The position numbers and the translations under genes are program-made. From the NCBI RefSeq assembly GCF_031732815.1, contig NZ_JAVMKF010000153.1, positions 1 through 26,385 on the forward strand: a stretch of 26,385 nt of DNA, given 5' to 3'. Below are positions 15,466-24,077 of this stretch, piece by piece (within the stretch, counting starts at the first letter, position 1; each line of letters begins with the position of its first letter). Below the pieces are notes generated by a model. It did no database searches. It worked only from the letters and a program-made list of their open reading frames with translations, and was not told the origin of the DNA. The DNA comes from Accumulibacter sp031732815. Lineage in GTDB: Bacteria; Pseudomonadota; Gammaproteobacteria; Burkholderiales; Rhodocyclaceae.

Positions 15466-16397
15466 GCCAGGCCGACGAAAACGCCGTCACCGATTCCAGC
15501 CTTGCCGCGGATGGCCATTTCGACGACGCGCTGCGCCGCGTCAGTTTCGAACCGGGAATGCTGCTCGGCATCGAAGCGACGCGCGCCGAACAGGACTACC
15601 ACCGCCGGCGGCACAACCGGCACGCCTACTGGCTGCACGGCGCGGGAACCGTGGTCGGCCTGCGCGTCAGCCTGGACGGCGACGATCCCGGGGACGACAC
15701 GAGCCAGGTCAGGGTCCGCCTGATCGTCAGCCCGGGAATCGGCGTCGACGGACTGGGGCGCCAGGTCAGCGTCTTCGAACCCTACTGCATCGACCTGCGC
15801 GCCTGGCTGACCACCGTCCATGCCGACGCGGACGCCTGGGCAGCGCTCATCCGCGACGGCTACGACGAGACCGACAAGCTGCTCTGGCTGAAGGTGACGA
15901 TGCGCTACCAGGACTGCCCGAGCGGTCTGCAGCCGGTGATGGCGACGGCGATCAACGCCGGCACCGACCCGGTCGGGCCCAGCCGCATGCAGGACGCGGT
16001 GCTCTACGAACTGGTCGCCGAGCGGCCGGCCGACCTGGCGTCGCGCGCCCACCCCTTTGCCGCGCACAACGGACTGCGCGACTACGCCGAAATTTCCGAT
16101 CGGCTCGCCGCCGGCGAGCAACAGCGGGTGGCCGACGCGAGCGGCGGCACGCGTGCTCAGCTCGAACTCGGCGCGCGTCTGCTCTACGCGCTCGGCGACG
16201 ACAACCAGGCGCTGCGCACGCGCGAATCCTTCACGCTGAGCGCCGCCGAACTGGCGCGTACGCTGCTTGCGCGCGTCTCGCTGCGGCTTACCGACGAGCT
16301 CGACCTGATCGTCAATCCGCGCCGGATCAGCATCGACAACCTGGTCCGGCCTTTCCTGTTCAACGCCAGCACGCTGGCGCGTCTGCTCCGCGATTGA
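15462..16397 (+). CDS. eCIS-associated protein, first of three sharing an N-terminal module
   Basis: This 311-residue protein begins at ATG 15462, overlapping the upstream stop (ATGA) and preceded by GGAG at 15451-15454. It opens with a module shared with the next two genes: FEPGML (F29, G32), the EQDYHRRRHNRH helix (about 43-54), then HGAGTVVGLRV (59-69) and a strand ending in VSPGIGVDGLGRQV (89-102). The rest is mixed alpha and beta, with ELGARLLYALGDD and the C-terminal SIDNLVRPFLFNASTL. I know similar proteins from phage-tail-like clusters but no established function. Position after the wedge genes suggests a baseplate-attached peripheral component. No signal peptide or membrane segment is seen. 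Confidence 0.72.
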   Translation: MSQADENAVTDSSLAADGHFDDALRRVSFEPGMLLGIEATRAEQDYHRRRHNRHAYWLHGAGTVVGLRVSLDGDDPGDDTSQVRVRLIVSPGIGVDGLGRQVSVFEPYCIDLRAWLTTVHADADAWAALIRDGYDETDKLLWLKVTMRYQDCPSGLQPVMATAINAGTDPVGPSRMQDAVLYELVAERPADLASRAHPFAAHNGLRDYAEISDRLAAGEQQRVADASGGTRAQLELGARLLYALGDDNQALRTRESFTLSAAELARTLLARVSLRLTDELDLIVNPRRISIDNLVRPFLFNASTLARLLRD

Positions 16398-16407
16398 GGT
16401 CATCATC

Positions 16408-18930
16408 ATGGCGATCACCATCAACTTCGAGCCCTTTGCCGGCGGCACCAGCGGTCCGACCGGCAACCGGCTGGGCAGCATAGACCCCCGCCTGTCGCGC
16501 ACGAACTACTTCGACGGCCAGTTGCTCAAGGCCTCCGACCTGACGCGCGATCAGATCTACCTCGACGAGCGCCTGCTCGAACTCGGTCAGTCCTTCGGCA
16601 GCGGAATCGCCGAAGGGCTGGAACTCAGCCTGGTCGACGACCACCTGCTGCGCGTCGGACCCGGCCTGGCGATTGCCCCGTCCGGGCGCGTCCTGCAGCT
16701 CAGCGGGCGCAGCCTGCAGGCCGACCTGCAGAACAGCGCGCTGATCGCGACGCTCAATCAGGGTGCTTACCGGCGCTTCGAGCGCGGCCTCTACGCGGTC
16801 GCCCTGCAGCATGCGGAAGTCATCAGCGGCGTCGCCGAGGCGTATCCGGCCGACCTCGCGAGTCGTCGCCAATGGCGCGTCAGCGCCTTCTCGGAAGGCG
16901 TCGAGCTCGTCCTCGTAGCGCTTCCCGTGCCGCTGCCACGCGGCAACGGGCTTGCCGTACGCGCCGCGCTGGCGCGCGAGCTGGTGCAGGCGAGCGGCCG
17001 CCTGGCCTTGCCGAGCGACGACGCGATCGCGCTCGGCCTGCTCGCCATCGAGCAGATGCGTCCGCAGTGGCTCGATCTCGGACTCGTTCGCCGGCCCTTG
17101 CGTTCGCCGCTCGCCGGCGAGGCGGTGCAGCTTGACCTCGCGGCGCACTACCGTGAGCTGTTCGAAGACGTCGTCGCCGCACGCCAGAGCGCCGGCCAGC
17201 GCGGCGGCTTTGCCGCCAGCCAGTACTTCCGCCTGCTGCCACCGTGCGGCCCCTTGCCCAAGGCAGCGATCGACCCGGTCGCCGGCACGCAGACCTTCTT
17301 CCCCAAGGAATACGACGTGGGAATCGCGCCGGTGCGGCGCAGCGACCTGCCGCGCCTGCTTGCTGATTCGTCGCTGCTCGCGCCGATCGACCTCGAACGC
17401 GATCAGGACATCGACCTGATGGTCCTCGTGCCGCTCGACGAACAGGCGTTCTCGCTGCGCGCGCGCCAGCTCGAAGCCGACCCGAACGTCGGTGCGACCG
17501 GCAAGACCGGTCTGCTTGCGCGCCTCGACGTGCTCGCGCTGCGCCTGTTCGCGGCGCCGCGCGTGCATCGCCTGGACACCGACGCAGCGGTCTGGAAGCA
17601 GATTTGGGAAAGCGTCCCGGAAAACGACGTGCTCTTCGTCCGCCGCCCGCCGCGCACCGCCGAAACGAACGTCTCGGCGGTCGTCCTGGCGCGCGGCTTC
17701 GCGCTGCCCGCGCTGGAACAGGGGCTGCCGCCCGACCTGGCAGGACTCGAAGAACAGCTCGACAGCGCGCTCGAACGTACCGGCGAGGCAGAAGCCGCCG
17801 CCGGCCGTCTGACGCAGACCAACGCCGAGTTGCGCGCCCGCATCGGCAAGCTGGAAGAATCGCTGGCGCTGGGCAGCGACACGCGCCTGAGCGACGCGCT
17901 GGCCCGCGTGCAGGTGCTGGAAAACGATCTCGCCGAGGCGCAGGCCAGGCTGGCGACGATGATTTCCGGCGAGCGCAACGCGGCCATCCTGGCCACCGCG
18001 CTCGCCGCATCGAGCGACAAGATCAGCGAGTTGCAGGACGAGCTGACGCTGCTGCGCAAGCAGCTCGACGAAGCGCGCAACGACCACAGCCTGGATGAAG
18101 CGACGCGCCAGCAGATCGAGCAACTGACGCAGGCACTGGCAGCCAGCGAAGAGCAGCGCGGCACGCTCGTGCAGGAAGCCGAGCGCAGCCAGGCGCTGCT
18201 CGCTGAAGCACGTCTGACGCTGGAACGAACCGCCGCCGAACTGGCCAGCGCGCGCAAACGGATCGAAGAACTCGACAACGCCGGCGGCGCTTCCGACGAG
18301 GCGCTGCACGCAGCGCGCAACGAGATCAAGGAACTGCAGGCCAAGCTGGATGCGGCCAACGTACAGCTTGCCGCGAGCAAGGTGCAGATCGACAAGGCGC
18401 TGGCCGACGCCGATAGCGCGCGGCGCGATGCGCAAAGCGCCAACGAAGCGCTGTCGAAGAATCTGGCGACGATCGACCAACTGCAGGCGCAGCTCAACAC
18501 GCAGACGGCGCTGGCCAACAAGGCGCAAGCCGACCTCGAGGCGGCGCGCAAGAGCCTGGCCAGCGCGCAGGCCGAAGTCGTCCGCCGGGTCGACCTGCGC
18601 GCCGAATTTTCCTTGCCCGAGATCGCTCGCCTGCGCGGCGCGAAAGCGCTCAACGCCGAGAAGCTCGACGATCGGATCGGCGACCAGACGACGGTACGCC
18701 TGGCCGTCATCGAGATCCTGCTGCTCGTCGAACGTCGGCACGACGAGCTTCTTTGGGCCTCGCTCGAGGAAATCGGCGAGGTTCCGAAGCGCTTTCCCGA
18801 CTTGCGCAGCCAGTTGGGCAAAATGCTGGTGGCCAACCAGCTCAGTGTGCCCGAAGTCTTCGTCGAAATCGGCGGCAACTTCGGGCTGTCGGCCGATCTG
18901 GTCAAACGTTGGCGCGAGCTCGTCGGCTGA
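16408..18930 (+). CDS. Long coiled-coil eCIS protein, second of three sharing the N-terminal module
   Basis: This 840-residue protein has the shared module near its start: NYFDGQLL (F35, G37), YLDERLLELGQSFGSGIAEGL (about 51-71) and VGPGLAIAPSGRVL (83-96). A mixed domain of about 350 residues follows. Residues of about 444-728 are a nearly uninterrupted coiled coil, rich in Ala, Glu, Gln, Leu and Arg, as in LRKQLDEARNDHSLDEA and SARKRIEELDNAGG. The C-terminal 110 residues form a separate helical domain that ends in LVKRWRELVG. A coiled coil of about 280 residues would span roughly 40 nm. It could be a fibre or leg shaft held by the N-terminal module, or a tape measure; the shared module favours the former. 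The ATG follows GAGG at 16396-16399. Confidence 0.7.
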   Translation: MAITINFEPFAGGTSGPTGNRLGSIDPRLSRTNYFDGQLLKASDLTRDQIYLDERLLELGQSFGSGIAEGLELSLVDDHLLRVGPGLAIAPSGRVLQLSGRSLQADLQNSALIATLNQGAYRRFERGLYAVALQHAEVISGVAEAYPADLASRRQWRVSAFSEGVELVLVALPVPLPRGNGLAVRAALARELVQASGRLALPSDDAIALGLLAIEQMRPQWLDLGLVRRPLRSPLAGEAVQLDLAAHYRELFEDVVAARQSAGQRGGFAASQYFRLLPPCGPLPKAAIDPVAGTQTFFPKEYDVGIAPVRRSDLPRLLADSSLLAPIDLERDQDIDLMVLVPLDEQAFSLRARQLEADPNVGATGKTGLLARLDVLALRLFAAPRVHRLDTDAAVWKQIWESVPENDVLFVRRPPRTAETNVSAVVLARGFALPALEQGLPPDLAGLEEQLDSALERTGEAEAAAGRLTQTNAELRARIGKLEESLALGSDTRLSDALARVQVLENDLAEAQARLATMISGERNAAILATALAASSDKISELQDELTLLRKQLDEARNDHSLDEATRQQIEQLTQALAASEEQRGTLVQEAERSQALLAEARLTLERTAAELASARKRIEELDNAGGASDEALHAARNEIKELQAKLDAANVQLAASKVQIDKALADADSARRDAQSANEALSKNLATIDQLQAQLNTQTALANKAQADLEAARKSLASAQAEVVRRVDLRAEFSLPEIARLRGAKALNAEKLDDRIGDQTTVRLAVIEILLLVERRHDELLWASLEEIGEVPKRFPDLRSQLGKMLVANQLSVPEVFVEIGGNFGLSADLVKRWRELVG

Positions 18931-18942
18931 ACGTCGGCAGAC

Positions 18943-18950
18943 AGAGGAGA
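18943..18950 (+). promoter_or_regulatory. Ribosome binding site in the widest intergenic gap
   Basis: AGAGGAGA lies six bases before ATG 18957. It sits in the 26-base gap 18931-18956, the longest between genes in the window. It supports this start over readings that extend back into the preceding gene. Confidence 0.6.
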
Positions 18951-18956
18951 ACGGGC

Positions 18957-20588
18957 ATGAGGCGAATCATTCACCTGCAGGTCCCCGAAGCGGGTCGCGA
19001 CGATCCGCGCAAGCTCAACCTGTTTCCCGGGCGGGCGCTCTCCGAGCGCGAATTCGAACTCCTCCAGGCCTACGTCGACGACCGCGTCGCGCCGCTCGTC
19101 CGCCTGCTCCCGGCGGGAATCGTCAGCGGCCTGCAACTGCAGATCAGCGGCGGCGGCAGCGCTACCCGGCTGCGCGTTCAGCCTGGCCAGGCGGTCGGCG
19201 GCGGCGGCCGGCTCGTGCGCCTGTTCTACCCGCTGGAAACCGACTGGCCGGCGCTCGCCGAACAGGCCGAGCGCGACGCCGACTCGCCCTTGCTCGACGG
19301 AATCTACTTCCTGACCCTGCGCGCCAGCGTGCAGGAAATCGATCCGGCGACCGAACTGCAGCCGGCAACCCGGCGCGAAGTCGATCCCTTGCGCGATCGC
19401 CGCCTGGAAACGGTGATCATCCCCGGCCTGCAGCGGGTCAGCGTCAACTCGCGCTGGCTGGCGATGCGCCAGGCCGAAATCGCCAACCGCGTCTGCGTCG
19501 AGTTCCTCACGCGCAGCCCCTTCGAGGCGACAGCGGGTGCCGTTCCGCTGGGACTGGTCAAGGTCGTCGCCCGCCGGCCGGAGTGGATCGACGCCGTCGC
19601 CGGGCGCTATCTGGCGGAAGACGATGCGGCGTATCGCACGCTGCTGGCGCACACGGCGACCGTCTGGCAGAGGCTGTTGCGCGACAACCCGCGCGTGCAG
19701 GCGCTGCTCGAGGGCAGCAGCACGCAGCGCCCCGATCTCGCCGAATTGCTCGGCATTCCCTATCTGCCGGCGGCCGGGCCGCTGCCGCAGTTCCTCGTCC
19801 AGGACCCGGCCGGCAACCCGCCGCGGCTGGTTTTTGCCGCGCGCGACCTGGGGATCGACCTGATTCCGGTCCCCGCGAGCACGGTGCAGGGAATCATCGC
19901 CGAAGAGCTGCCGCGCGGAACGATCGACCTGATCCACGCCCGGCACGAGCGGATTCGCCTGCTCCTGGCGATTCCCGACCTCGAATTCCGGCACGACCTG
20001 CTCGACCTGCCGCCGCGCGATCTGGAACTCGAACGCCAGCTCTTCCTGCGCTATAACCAGGCCGCGCACGACTGGAGCGACTGGCGCAGCCAGTGGCAGC
20101 AGCTCTTCGGTCGGCTGAGCGCCGACGCACTGCGTGCCGCGCAGGCGCCGGCGCTCGTTGCCGCGCCGCTGGCGCCCGACGCCTACCGCGACCAACTGGT
20201 CGCCGAACGCCGCCGCGCGCTGCCCGACGACGACCTTCCGCTGCCCGAACCCTGGCTGTCGCACGTCCAGGCGCCGTATCGCGGGCAGGCCGTGCCGCCG
20301 GCGCCCGATCTGAGCAGCGACGGCCTGCTGCATCAGCGCGCCGCCCTGCAAGGGCAGATCAGCGCGCTCGAAGGCGAACTTGCCGAGAGCTTTGCCCTGC
20401 TCAACGAAGTCGGCGATTACCTCGGCCTGCAGCGCCAGCAACTCGACGCGCTGACCCTGTCGTTCAGCGCGCTCGCCGGTGGCGTCAGCGGCGACGGCAG
20501 TGGTCTCAAGCTGATGCGCTGGGCGCAATCAGGGGCGCTCACCCCCGATTTGACGAACAGCGTGCAATCGACTGCGGGAGGCAAGTGA
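18957..20588 (+). CDS. eCIS-associated protein, third of three sharing the N-terminal module
   Basis: This 543-residue protein starts MRRIIHLQVPEAG and then carries the shared module: NLFPGRALSE (F23, G25), LLQAYVDDRVAPLVRLLPAGIVSGLQL (about 35-61) and VQPGQAVGGGGRLVRL (74-89). The middle includes DPLRDRRLETVIIPGLQRV, and the segment around residue 320 has GNPPRLVFAARDLGIDLIPV. The C-terminal part has a helical segment, LQGQISALEGELAESFALLNEV (about 463-484), which may form a short coiled coil. No enzyme motif, signal peptide or membrane helix is seen. A baseplate-peripheral or fibre-attachment role is inferred from the module and position. Its stop overlaps the next start as TGATG. Confidence 0.7.
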   Translation: MRRIIHLQVPEAGRDDPRKLNLFPGRALSEREFELLQAYVDDRVAPLVRLLPAGIVSGLQLQISGGGSATRLRVQPGQAVGGGGRLVRLFYPLETDWPALAEQAERDADSPLLDGIYFLTLRASVQEIDPATELQPATRREVDPLRDRRLETVIIPGLQRVSVNSRWLAMRQAEIANRVCVEFLTRSPFEATAGAVPLGLVKVVARRPEWIDAVAGRYLAEDDAAYRTLLAHTATVWQRLLRDNPRVQALLEGSSTQRPDLAELLGIPYLPAAGPLPQFLVQDPAGNPPRLVFAARDLGIDLIPVPASTVQGIIAEELPRGTIDLIHARHERIRLLLAIPDLEFRHDLLDLPPRDLELERQLFLRYNQAAHDWSDWRSQWQQLFGRLSADALRAAQAPALVAAPLAPDAYRDQLVAERRRALPDDDLPLPEPWLSHVQAPYRGQAVPPAPDLSSDGLLHQRAALQGQISALEGELAESFALLNEVGDYLGLQRQQLDALTLSFSALAGGVSGDGSGLKLMRWAQSGALTPDLTNSVQSTAGGK

Positions 20589-22438
20589 TGGCCCAGATAC
20601 CGCTCAACTCGCTGCTCCAGTCGGCGACCAACCTCAACCTGGGCAGCCAGTTGCAGACGGCCGCGATGGCCGCCGAGTTGCAGATGAACAGCATGATCGG
20701 CGAGACGGCGAAGCAGACCGCCCCCACGCCCGTCGCAGCGGCGGCGGTCGAGCCGCTCGTCCAGCCGACTTTCTCGAAAGCGGCCGACAGCTACGGCGTC
20801 ATGCGCCACATCGACCCGGTGCGCGACCATTTCCTGAATGCGCGCGTCGGCATCGAGACGCTGCGCCGGATCGCGCTCGAGGGCGTCGGCAGCAAGTCGC
20901 GCTCGCTCCTCCAGCGCGTCGAGGACTACCTGAAGAAGCACCTGCCGGAGGCCGAGTATCTCGCCTTGATGAGCCAGCTCGGGATCGAGAAGGGGGCGCC
21001 GACGACGCTGCTCAAGAAAGCGCTGCCGACGCTGGGCAGCAAGTTCCGCGTTCCGCTGCGCGAGAAGCCGGAAGCACCGAACGCCGTCGAACTGGTCGAG
21101 GTCGAGCACAACACGCACTCGGCGCTGTTCGGCGCCGGCGCCGTGATCAGCGACGACATTCGCAGTATCGAGGCGCTGCGCCTGGCGCTGATCAACGTCC
21201 GCCGCCGGCAACAGAAGGCGCTTGCCGACGCGCAGGCCGACCTGGCCGAAATCGAGGCGCGCATCCCGGGCGAGCAAAGCCGGCTCGGCGTGCTCGAGCG
21301 GACGCGCAGCGAAAGCCTCGACGATTACCTGGTCGCCCAGCGTCTGCTCGTCGACCACTGGCGCAACGTCGAAGAAGCGCACCGCCAGCGGCGCCGGGTG
21401 ATCGAAAGCAACGTCGGTCTGTTCTACGTCAAGCAGCGCGAAACGCCGCTTACCCAGACCTTGCCCGATCCGCTCGAGCTGCGCTTCGCTTCCGCCGACG
21501 ATCTGGTGCCCGGCTGCGCCAACCGCGCGACGCCGCTGGCTGAGGAGCTGGAACCCTTCATGCAAGCCGTGCTCGACATTCCGGTGGCCGACTGGGCGAT
21601 GCTGCACGAGCTTTCGCACCTCTTGCCCAGCCGCACGCGGCTGGAAAGAATGGTCGTCGCGCGCCGCCAGCGTGTCGCGCTGCGCCTGGCCGAAACCGCC
21701 GTTGTGCCGGCCGGCGCCTTGCAGGGAATCGTCGCGCAGAATCGCGCACTGCTCGGCGACCTCGCCGGGCGACCGTTCGCCGCTTCGACGATGCGCGAGC
21801 TGCAACTGCAGGGGCACCTGATCCTCGCCCTCGAAGACCTGCTGGCCGGACCGGTTCCCCTGCTGCGCGAGCCGGCGCGCGCGCTGCACCAGCGTCTCGA
21901 CGCCGCTGCCGGCTGCCTGCTGGCGCGCTTGCGCAGCATCAGTCCGTCGCTCCGCCTGGCCTGGGCGCGCGCCGCCGAGGCCGATCGCCTGGCGGTCGAC
22001 ACGCCCGAGCAGTGGCCGGGAATCGCGCTGGCCGAAGCAGCCGATTTCAACGGCATCCGCACGCTCGCCGAGCTGGTCGCCTGGTGGTTCCGGCAACTGC
22101 ACGCGGAAGCCGGCGGCGCGGCGCGCACGGCGATGCGCAACTTCGTGCGCGCCTGCCTGCTGCTCGCGGTCGGCGACGACCCGGAGGAACTCCTGCACGG
22201 CCAGTTGCGCACGCTGCCCGGGCGCTTCCGCGTCGGCGAGGCGCTGCGCCTCGAGCTCAACCGCGTTCCGTCCCCCGGTGCCGAGCTGCAACTGGTCGAC
22301 GACCGGCAGCGCGTGATCGGCCTGCTGCGCGTGGACGACCACGACGGGAACGGCACGCTCGCCTCGATCACCCAGGTGCTCGACGCCAGCGCCAGCCTGA
22401 GCACCTCGTTCCGCGTTTCCGGCGCCCGCAAGGCGTAA
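20588..22438 (+). CDS. Helix-rich eCIS protein of unknown role
   Basis: This 616-residue protein starts at ATG 20588, sharing a base with the upstream stop. The first 40 residues form an amphipathic, Gln/Ala/Met-rich helix, with NSLLQSATNLNLGSQLQTAA and AAELQMNSM. A helical region follows, and residues of about 200-280 are a likely coiled coil with LINVRRRQQKALADAQADLA and ARIPGEQSRLGVLERTRS. The C-terminal 60 residues switch to strands: GEALRLELNRVPSPGAELQLV, RVIGLLRVDD, ASITQVLDASASLSTSFRV. It sits two genes before the ATPase, close to where Afp14/Pvc14 tape-measure genes lie. Tape measure is therefore one option, with the 840-residue coiled-coil protein as the rival. I recognise no family. 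Confidence 0.62.
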   Translation: MAQIPLNSLLQSATNLNLGSQLQTAAMAAELQMNSMIGETAKQTAPTPVAAAAVEPLVQPTFSKAADSYGVMRHIDPVRDHFLNARVGIETLRRIALEGVGSKSRSLLQRVEDYLKKHLPEAEYLALMSQLGIEKGAPTTLLKKALPTLGSKFRVPLREKPEAPNAVELVEVEHNTHSALFGAGAVISDDIRSIEALRLALINVRRRQQKALADAQADLAEIEARIPGEQSRLGVLERTRSESLDDYLVAQRLLVDHWRNVEEAHRQRRRVIESNVGLFYVKQRETPLTQTLPDPLELRFASADDLVPGCANRATPLAEELEPFMQAVLDIPVADWAMLHELSHLLPSRTRLERMVVARRQRVALRLAETAVVPAGALQGIVAQNRALLGDLAGRPFAASTMRELQLQGHLILALEDLLAGPVPLLREPARALHQRLDAAAGCLLARLRSISPSLRLAWARAAEADRLAVDTPEQWPGIALAEAADFNGIRTLAELVAWWFRQLHAEAGGAARTAMRNFVRACLLLAVGDDPEELLHGQLRTLPGRFRVGEALRLELNRVPSPGAELQLVDDRQRVIGLLRVDDHDGNGTLASITQVLDASASLSTSFRVSGARKA

Positions 22439-22448
22439 GGGGAACAGC

Positions 22449-24077
22449 GTGGCGGCCGCCCAGGTGACGCTCGCGCGCGTCGAAATGCGCGGCAGTCGGG
22501 CCGCCGTCGCGCGCGGCCGGGCGCCGCTGCTCGCCGCGCTCGACCGTGCATCGTGGCCGGAGGTCGGTGCCGAGCGGCTGCTCTTCATCCGCCACCTGAG
22601 TCTGCGCGGCACGCCGCAGGAGATCGCCTGGCACGCAGCGGAGGCGACGCGCCAGCTCGCCGCGCAGTCGGTCGACGCCTGGCTGCCGGCGGCCGATCAG
22701 GCCGCGGCGGTGCACTTTGCCTCGCGCGCCGCGCAGCGCGCCTGCCTGCTCGTCGATCTGCTCGCCGGACGCGCCGGCGAGCGCTGGTTCTGGCGGCGCG
22801 AACAGCGGCTGACCCGCTTGCCGCCTGGCTCGGCGATTGTCGAACTACTCGCCGAAGAGCCCCTGCTCAGCGCCGAAATCCTCGCTCGCGTCGAGCGCAC
22901 GCCGTTCGCCGGCGCCTTCTGGCGGCGGCTCGACAACGCCGCTGCCGGACAGATCGTCGGCGCGATTGGCCAGGCCGCCGGATGGGCTTTGCCGGCTGCG
23001 CCGGCGGCCGCCGAGCGGCTCGTCGCGGACGCGGGTCTGCGCGCGGCACTGGCGCAGGCGCCGGCATCCTGGCATTGCCTGTTCGGGCGCGCCGCTGGCG
23101 AAGCGGTCGTGCAACTGGCGGCGCTGCTCCTCGCCTGGCAACGCTTTCCGGCGCTGCTCGGCACACCGCATGGTGCGCGCCTGCTGGCTGCGCTGGCGTA
23201 CGGGATCGCCCACGGCACGGCTGCCGCCGATCTGTCCGAAGCTGGCCGAACGCCGCCGCGCGCCGCCGGCGCTCGCTCGACCGAGACCGATACAGCCCTG
23301 CCCGAGCGAGGCGCAGCCGCTTTTGCAGCGCATCGCGCAGGCAAGCCGGCAGTGCGCGCCGGGCAAGGCGGGCGCGAACCGCCGGCCTTGCCCGCGGCGC
23401 CTTCCGCCGCAGCCGGCGTGGCGACTGACCTGGCGCTGCCGGCAACGAGTGAAAACCCGCCGCGCCGGCCAGCGGCTGCACCGGCGCGCGCCGCGGCGCC
23501 GTTCGCCGCAGCGCCGGCAACCACAGGTGAGTCGGATGCTGTGCGCCGCCTCGCGGCCGACGATTCCGCGGTGCCGGCGCTTGCCGCCGAACACGACTTC
23601 CTGACCCGATGCGGCGGCCTTTTCTATCTCCTCAACTTTCTCGCCCTGGCCGCCGTCCAGGCCCGCCTTGACGAGCGCGCGCCCGCCGCCTGCGGCTGGC
23701 GCTGGCTGGTGCGCCTGGGCTACTGCCTGGGCCTCGTCCCCGACCCGCCGCTCACCGGCTTTCTGGCCGCCGAGATCGGTCTCGACGATCCGGGTGAACT
23801 CGCCACGCTGCCGCCGCTGCCCGCCGAAAGCGCTCTGCTGCAGATCGGGATGGCGCGCTACGGCCCGCTTTTCAGCGTTGCCGAACACTACCTGCGCGCG
23901 GCGCGCGTCGTCGTCACGCGCAGCCACGTTGACGTCCATTTCCGCCTGGCCGACGCCAGCCTGCCGGTGCGGCGTGCCGGACTCGACGTCAACCCCGGCT
24001 GGCTGCCCTGGCTGGGTCGCGTGGTCAGCTTCCACTACGGCAGCGGCGACGCGCCGCCGCCCGGTTTCCCGCCATGA
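22449..24077 (+). CDS. Conserved eCIS protein of unknown function with disordered central linker
   Basis: This 542-residue protein starts at GTG 22449, four bases after GGGGAA. The N-terminal domain (about 1-260) is helical. Residues of about 265-375 are low complexity, rich in Ala, Pro, Arg and Gly. The C-terminal domain opens with FLTRCGGLFYLLNFLAL (about 386-402) and closes with NPGWLPWLGRVVSFHYGS (near 518-535). I associate the pair 'GGLFYLLN...' and 'PGW.PWLGR.V.FHY' with an uncharacterised family next to eCIS ATPase genes. The LFYLLNFLAL stretch is hydrophobic but short, probably a buried helix. Overlap with the ATPase gene (ATGA) suggests they act together. Third-position GC in the linker looks lower than in the flanks. 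Confidence 0.75.
   Translation: MAAAQVTLARVEMRGSRAAVARGRAPLLAALDRASWPEVGAERLLFIRHLSLRGTPQEIAWHAAEATRQLAAQSVDAWLPAADQAAAVHFASRAAQRACLLVDLLAGRAGERWFWRREQRLTRLPPGSAIVELLAEEPLLSAEILARVERTPFAGAFWRRLDNAAAGQIVGAIGQAAGWALPAAPAAAERLVADAGLRAALAQAPASWHCLFGRAAGEAVVQLAALLLAWQRFPALLGTPHGARLLAALAYGIAHGTAAADLSEAGRTPPRAAGARSTETDTALPERGAAAFAAHRAGKPAVRAGQGGREPPALPAAPSAAAGVATDLALPATSENPPRRPAAAPARAAAPFAAAPATTGESDAVRRLAADDSAVPALAAEHDFLTRCGGLFYLLNFLALAAVQARLDERAPAACGWRWLVRLGYCLGLVPDPPLTGFLAAEIGLDDPGELATLPPLPAESALLQIGMARYGPLFSVAEHYLRAARVVVTRSHVDVHFRLADASLPVRRAGLDVNPGWLPWLGRVVSFHYGSGDAPPPGFPP

Noticed and set aside
18931..18956. Possible internal promoter in the widest gap
   Set aside because: 26 bases is too short and contains only a ribosome binding site; no -10/-35-like sequence stands out.
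17403..20528. Minus-strand open frame of about 1040 codons, Ser/Ala/Arg-rich
   Set aside because: It is a mirror of the coiled-coil gene (Leu, Glu and Ala codons read backwards give Ser, Arg and Cys runs) and has no ribosome binding site or domain.
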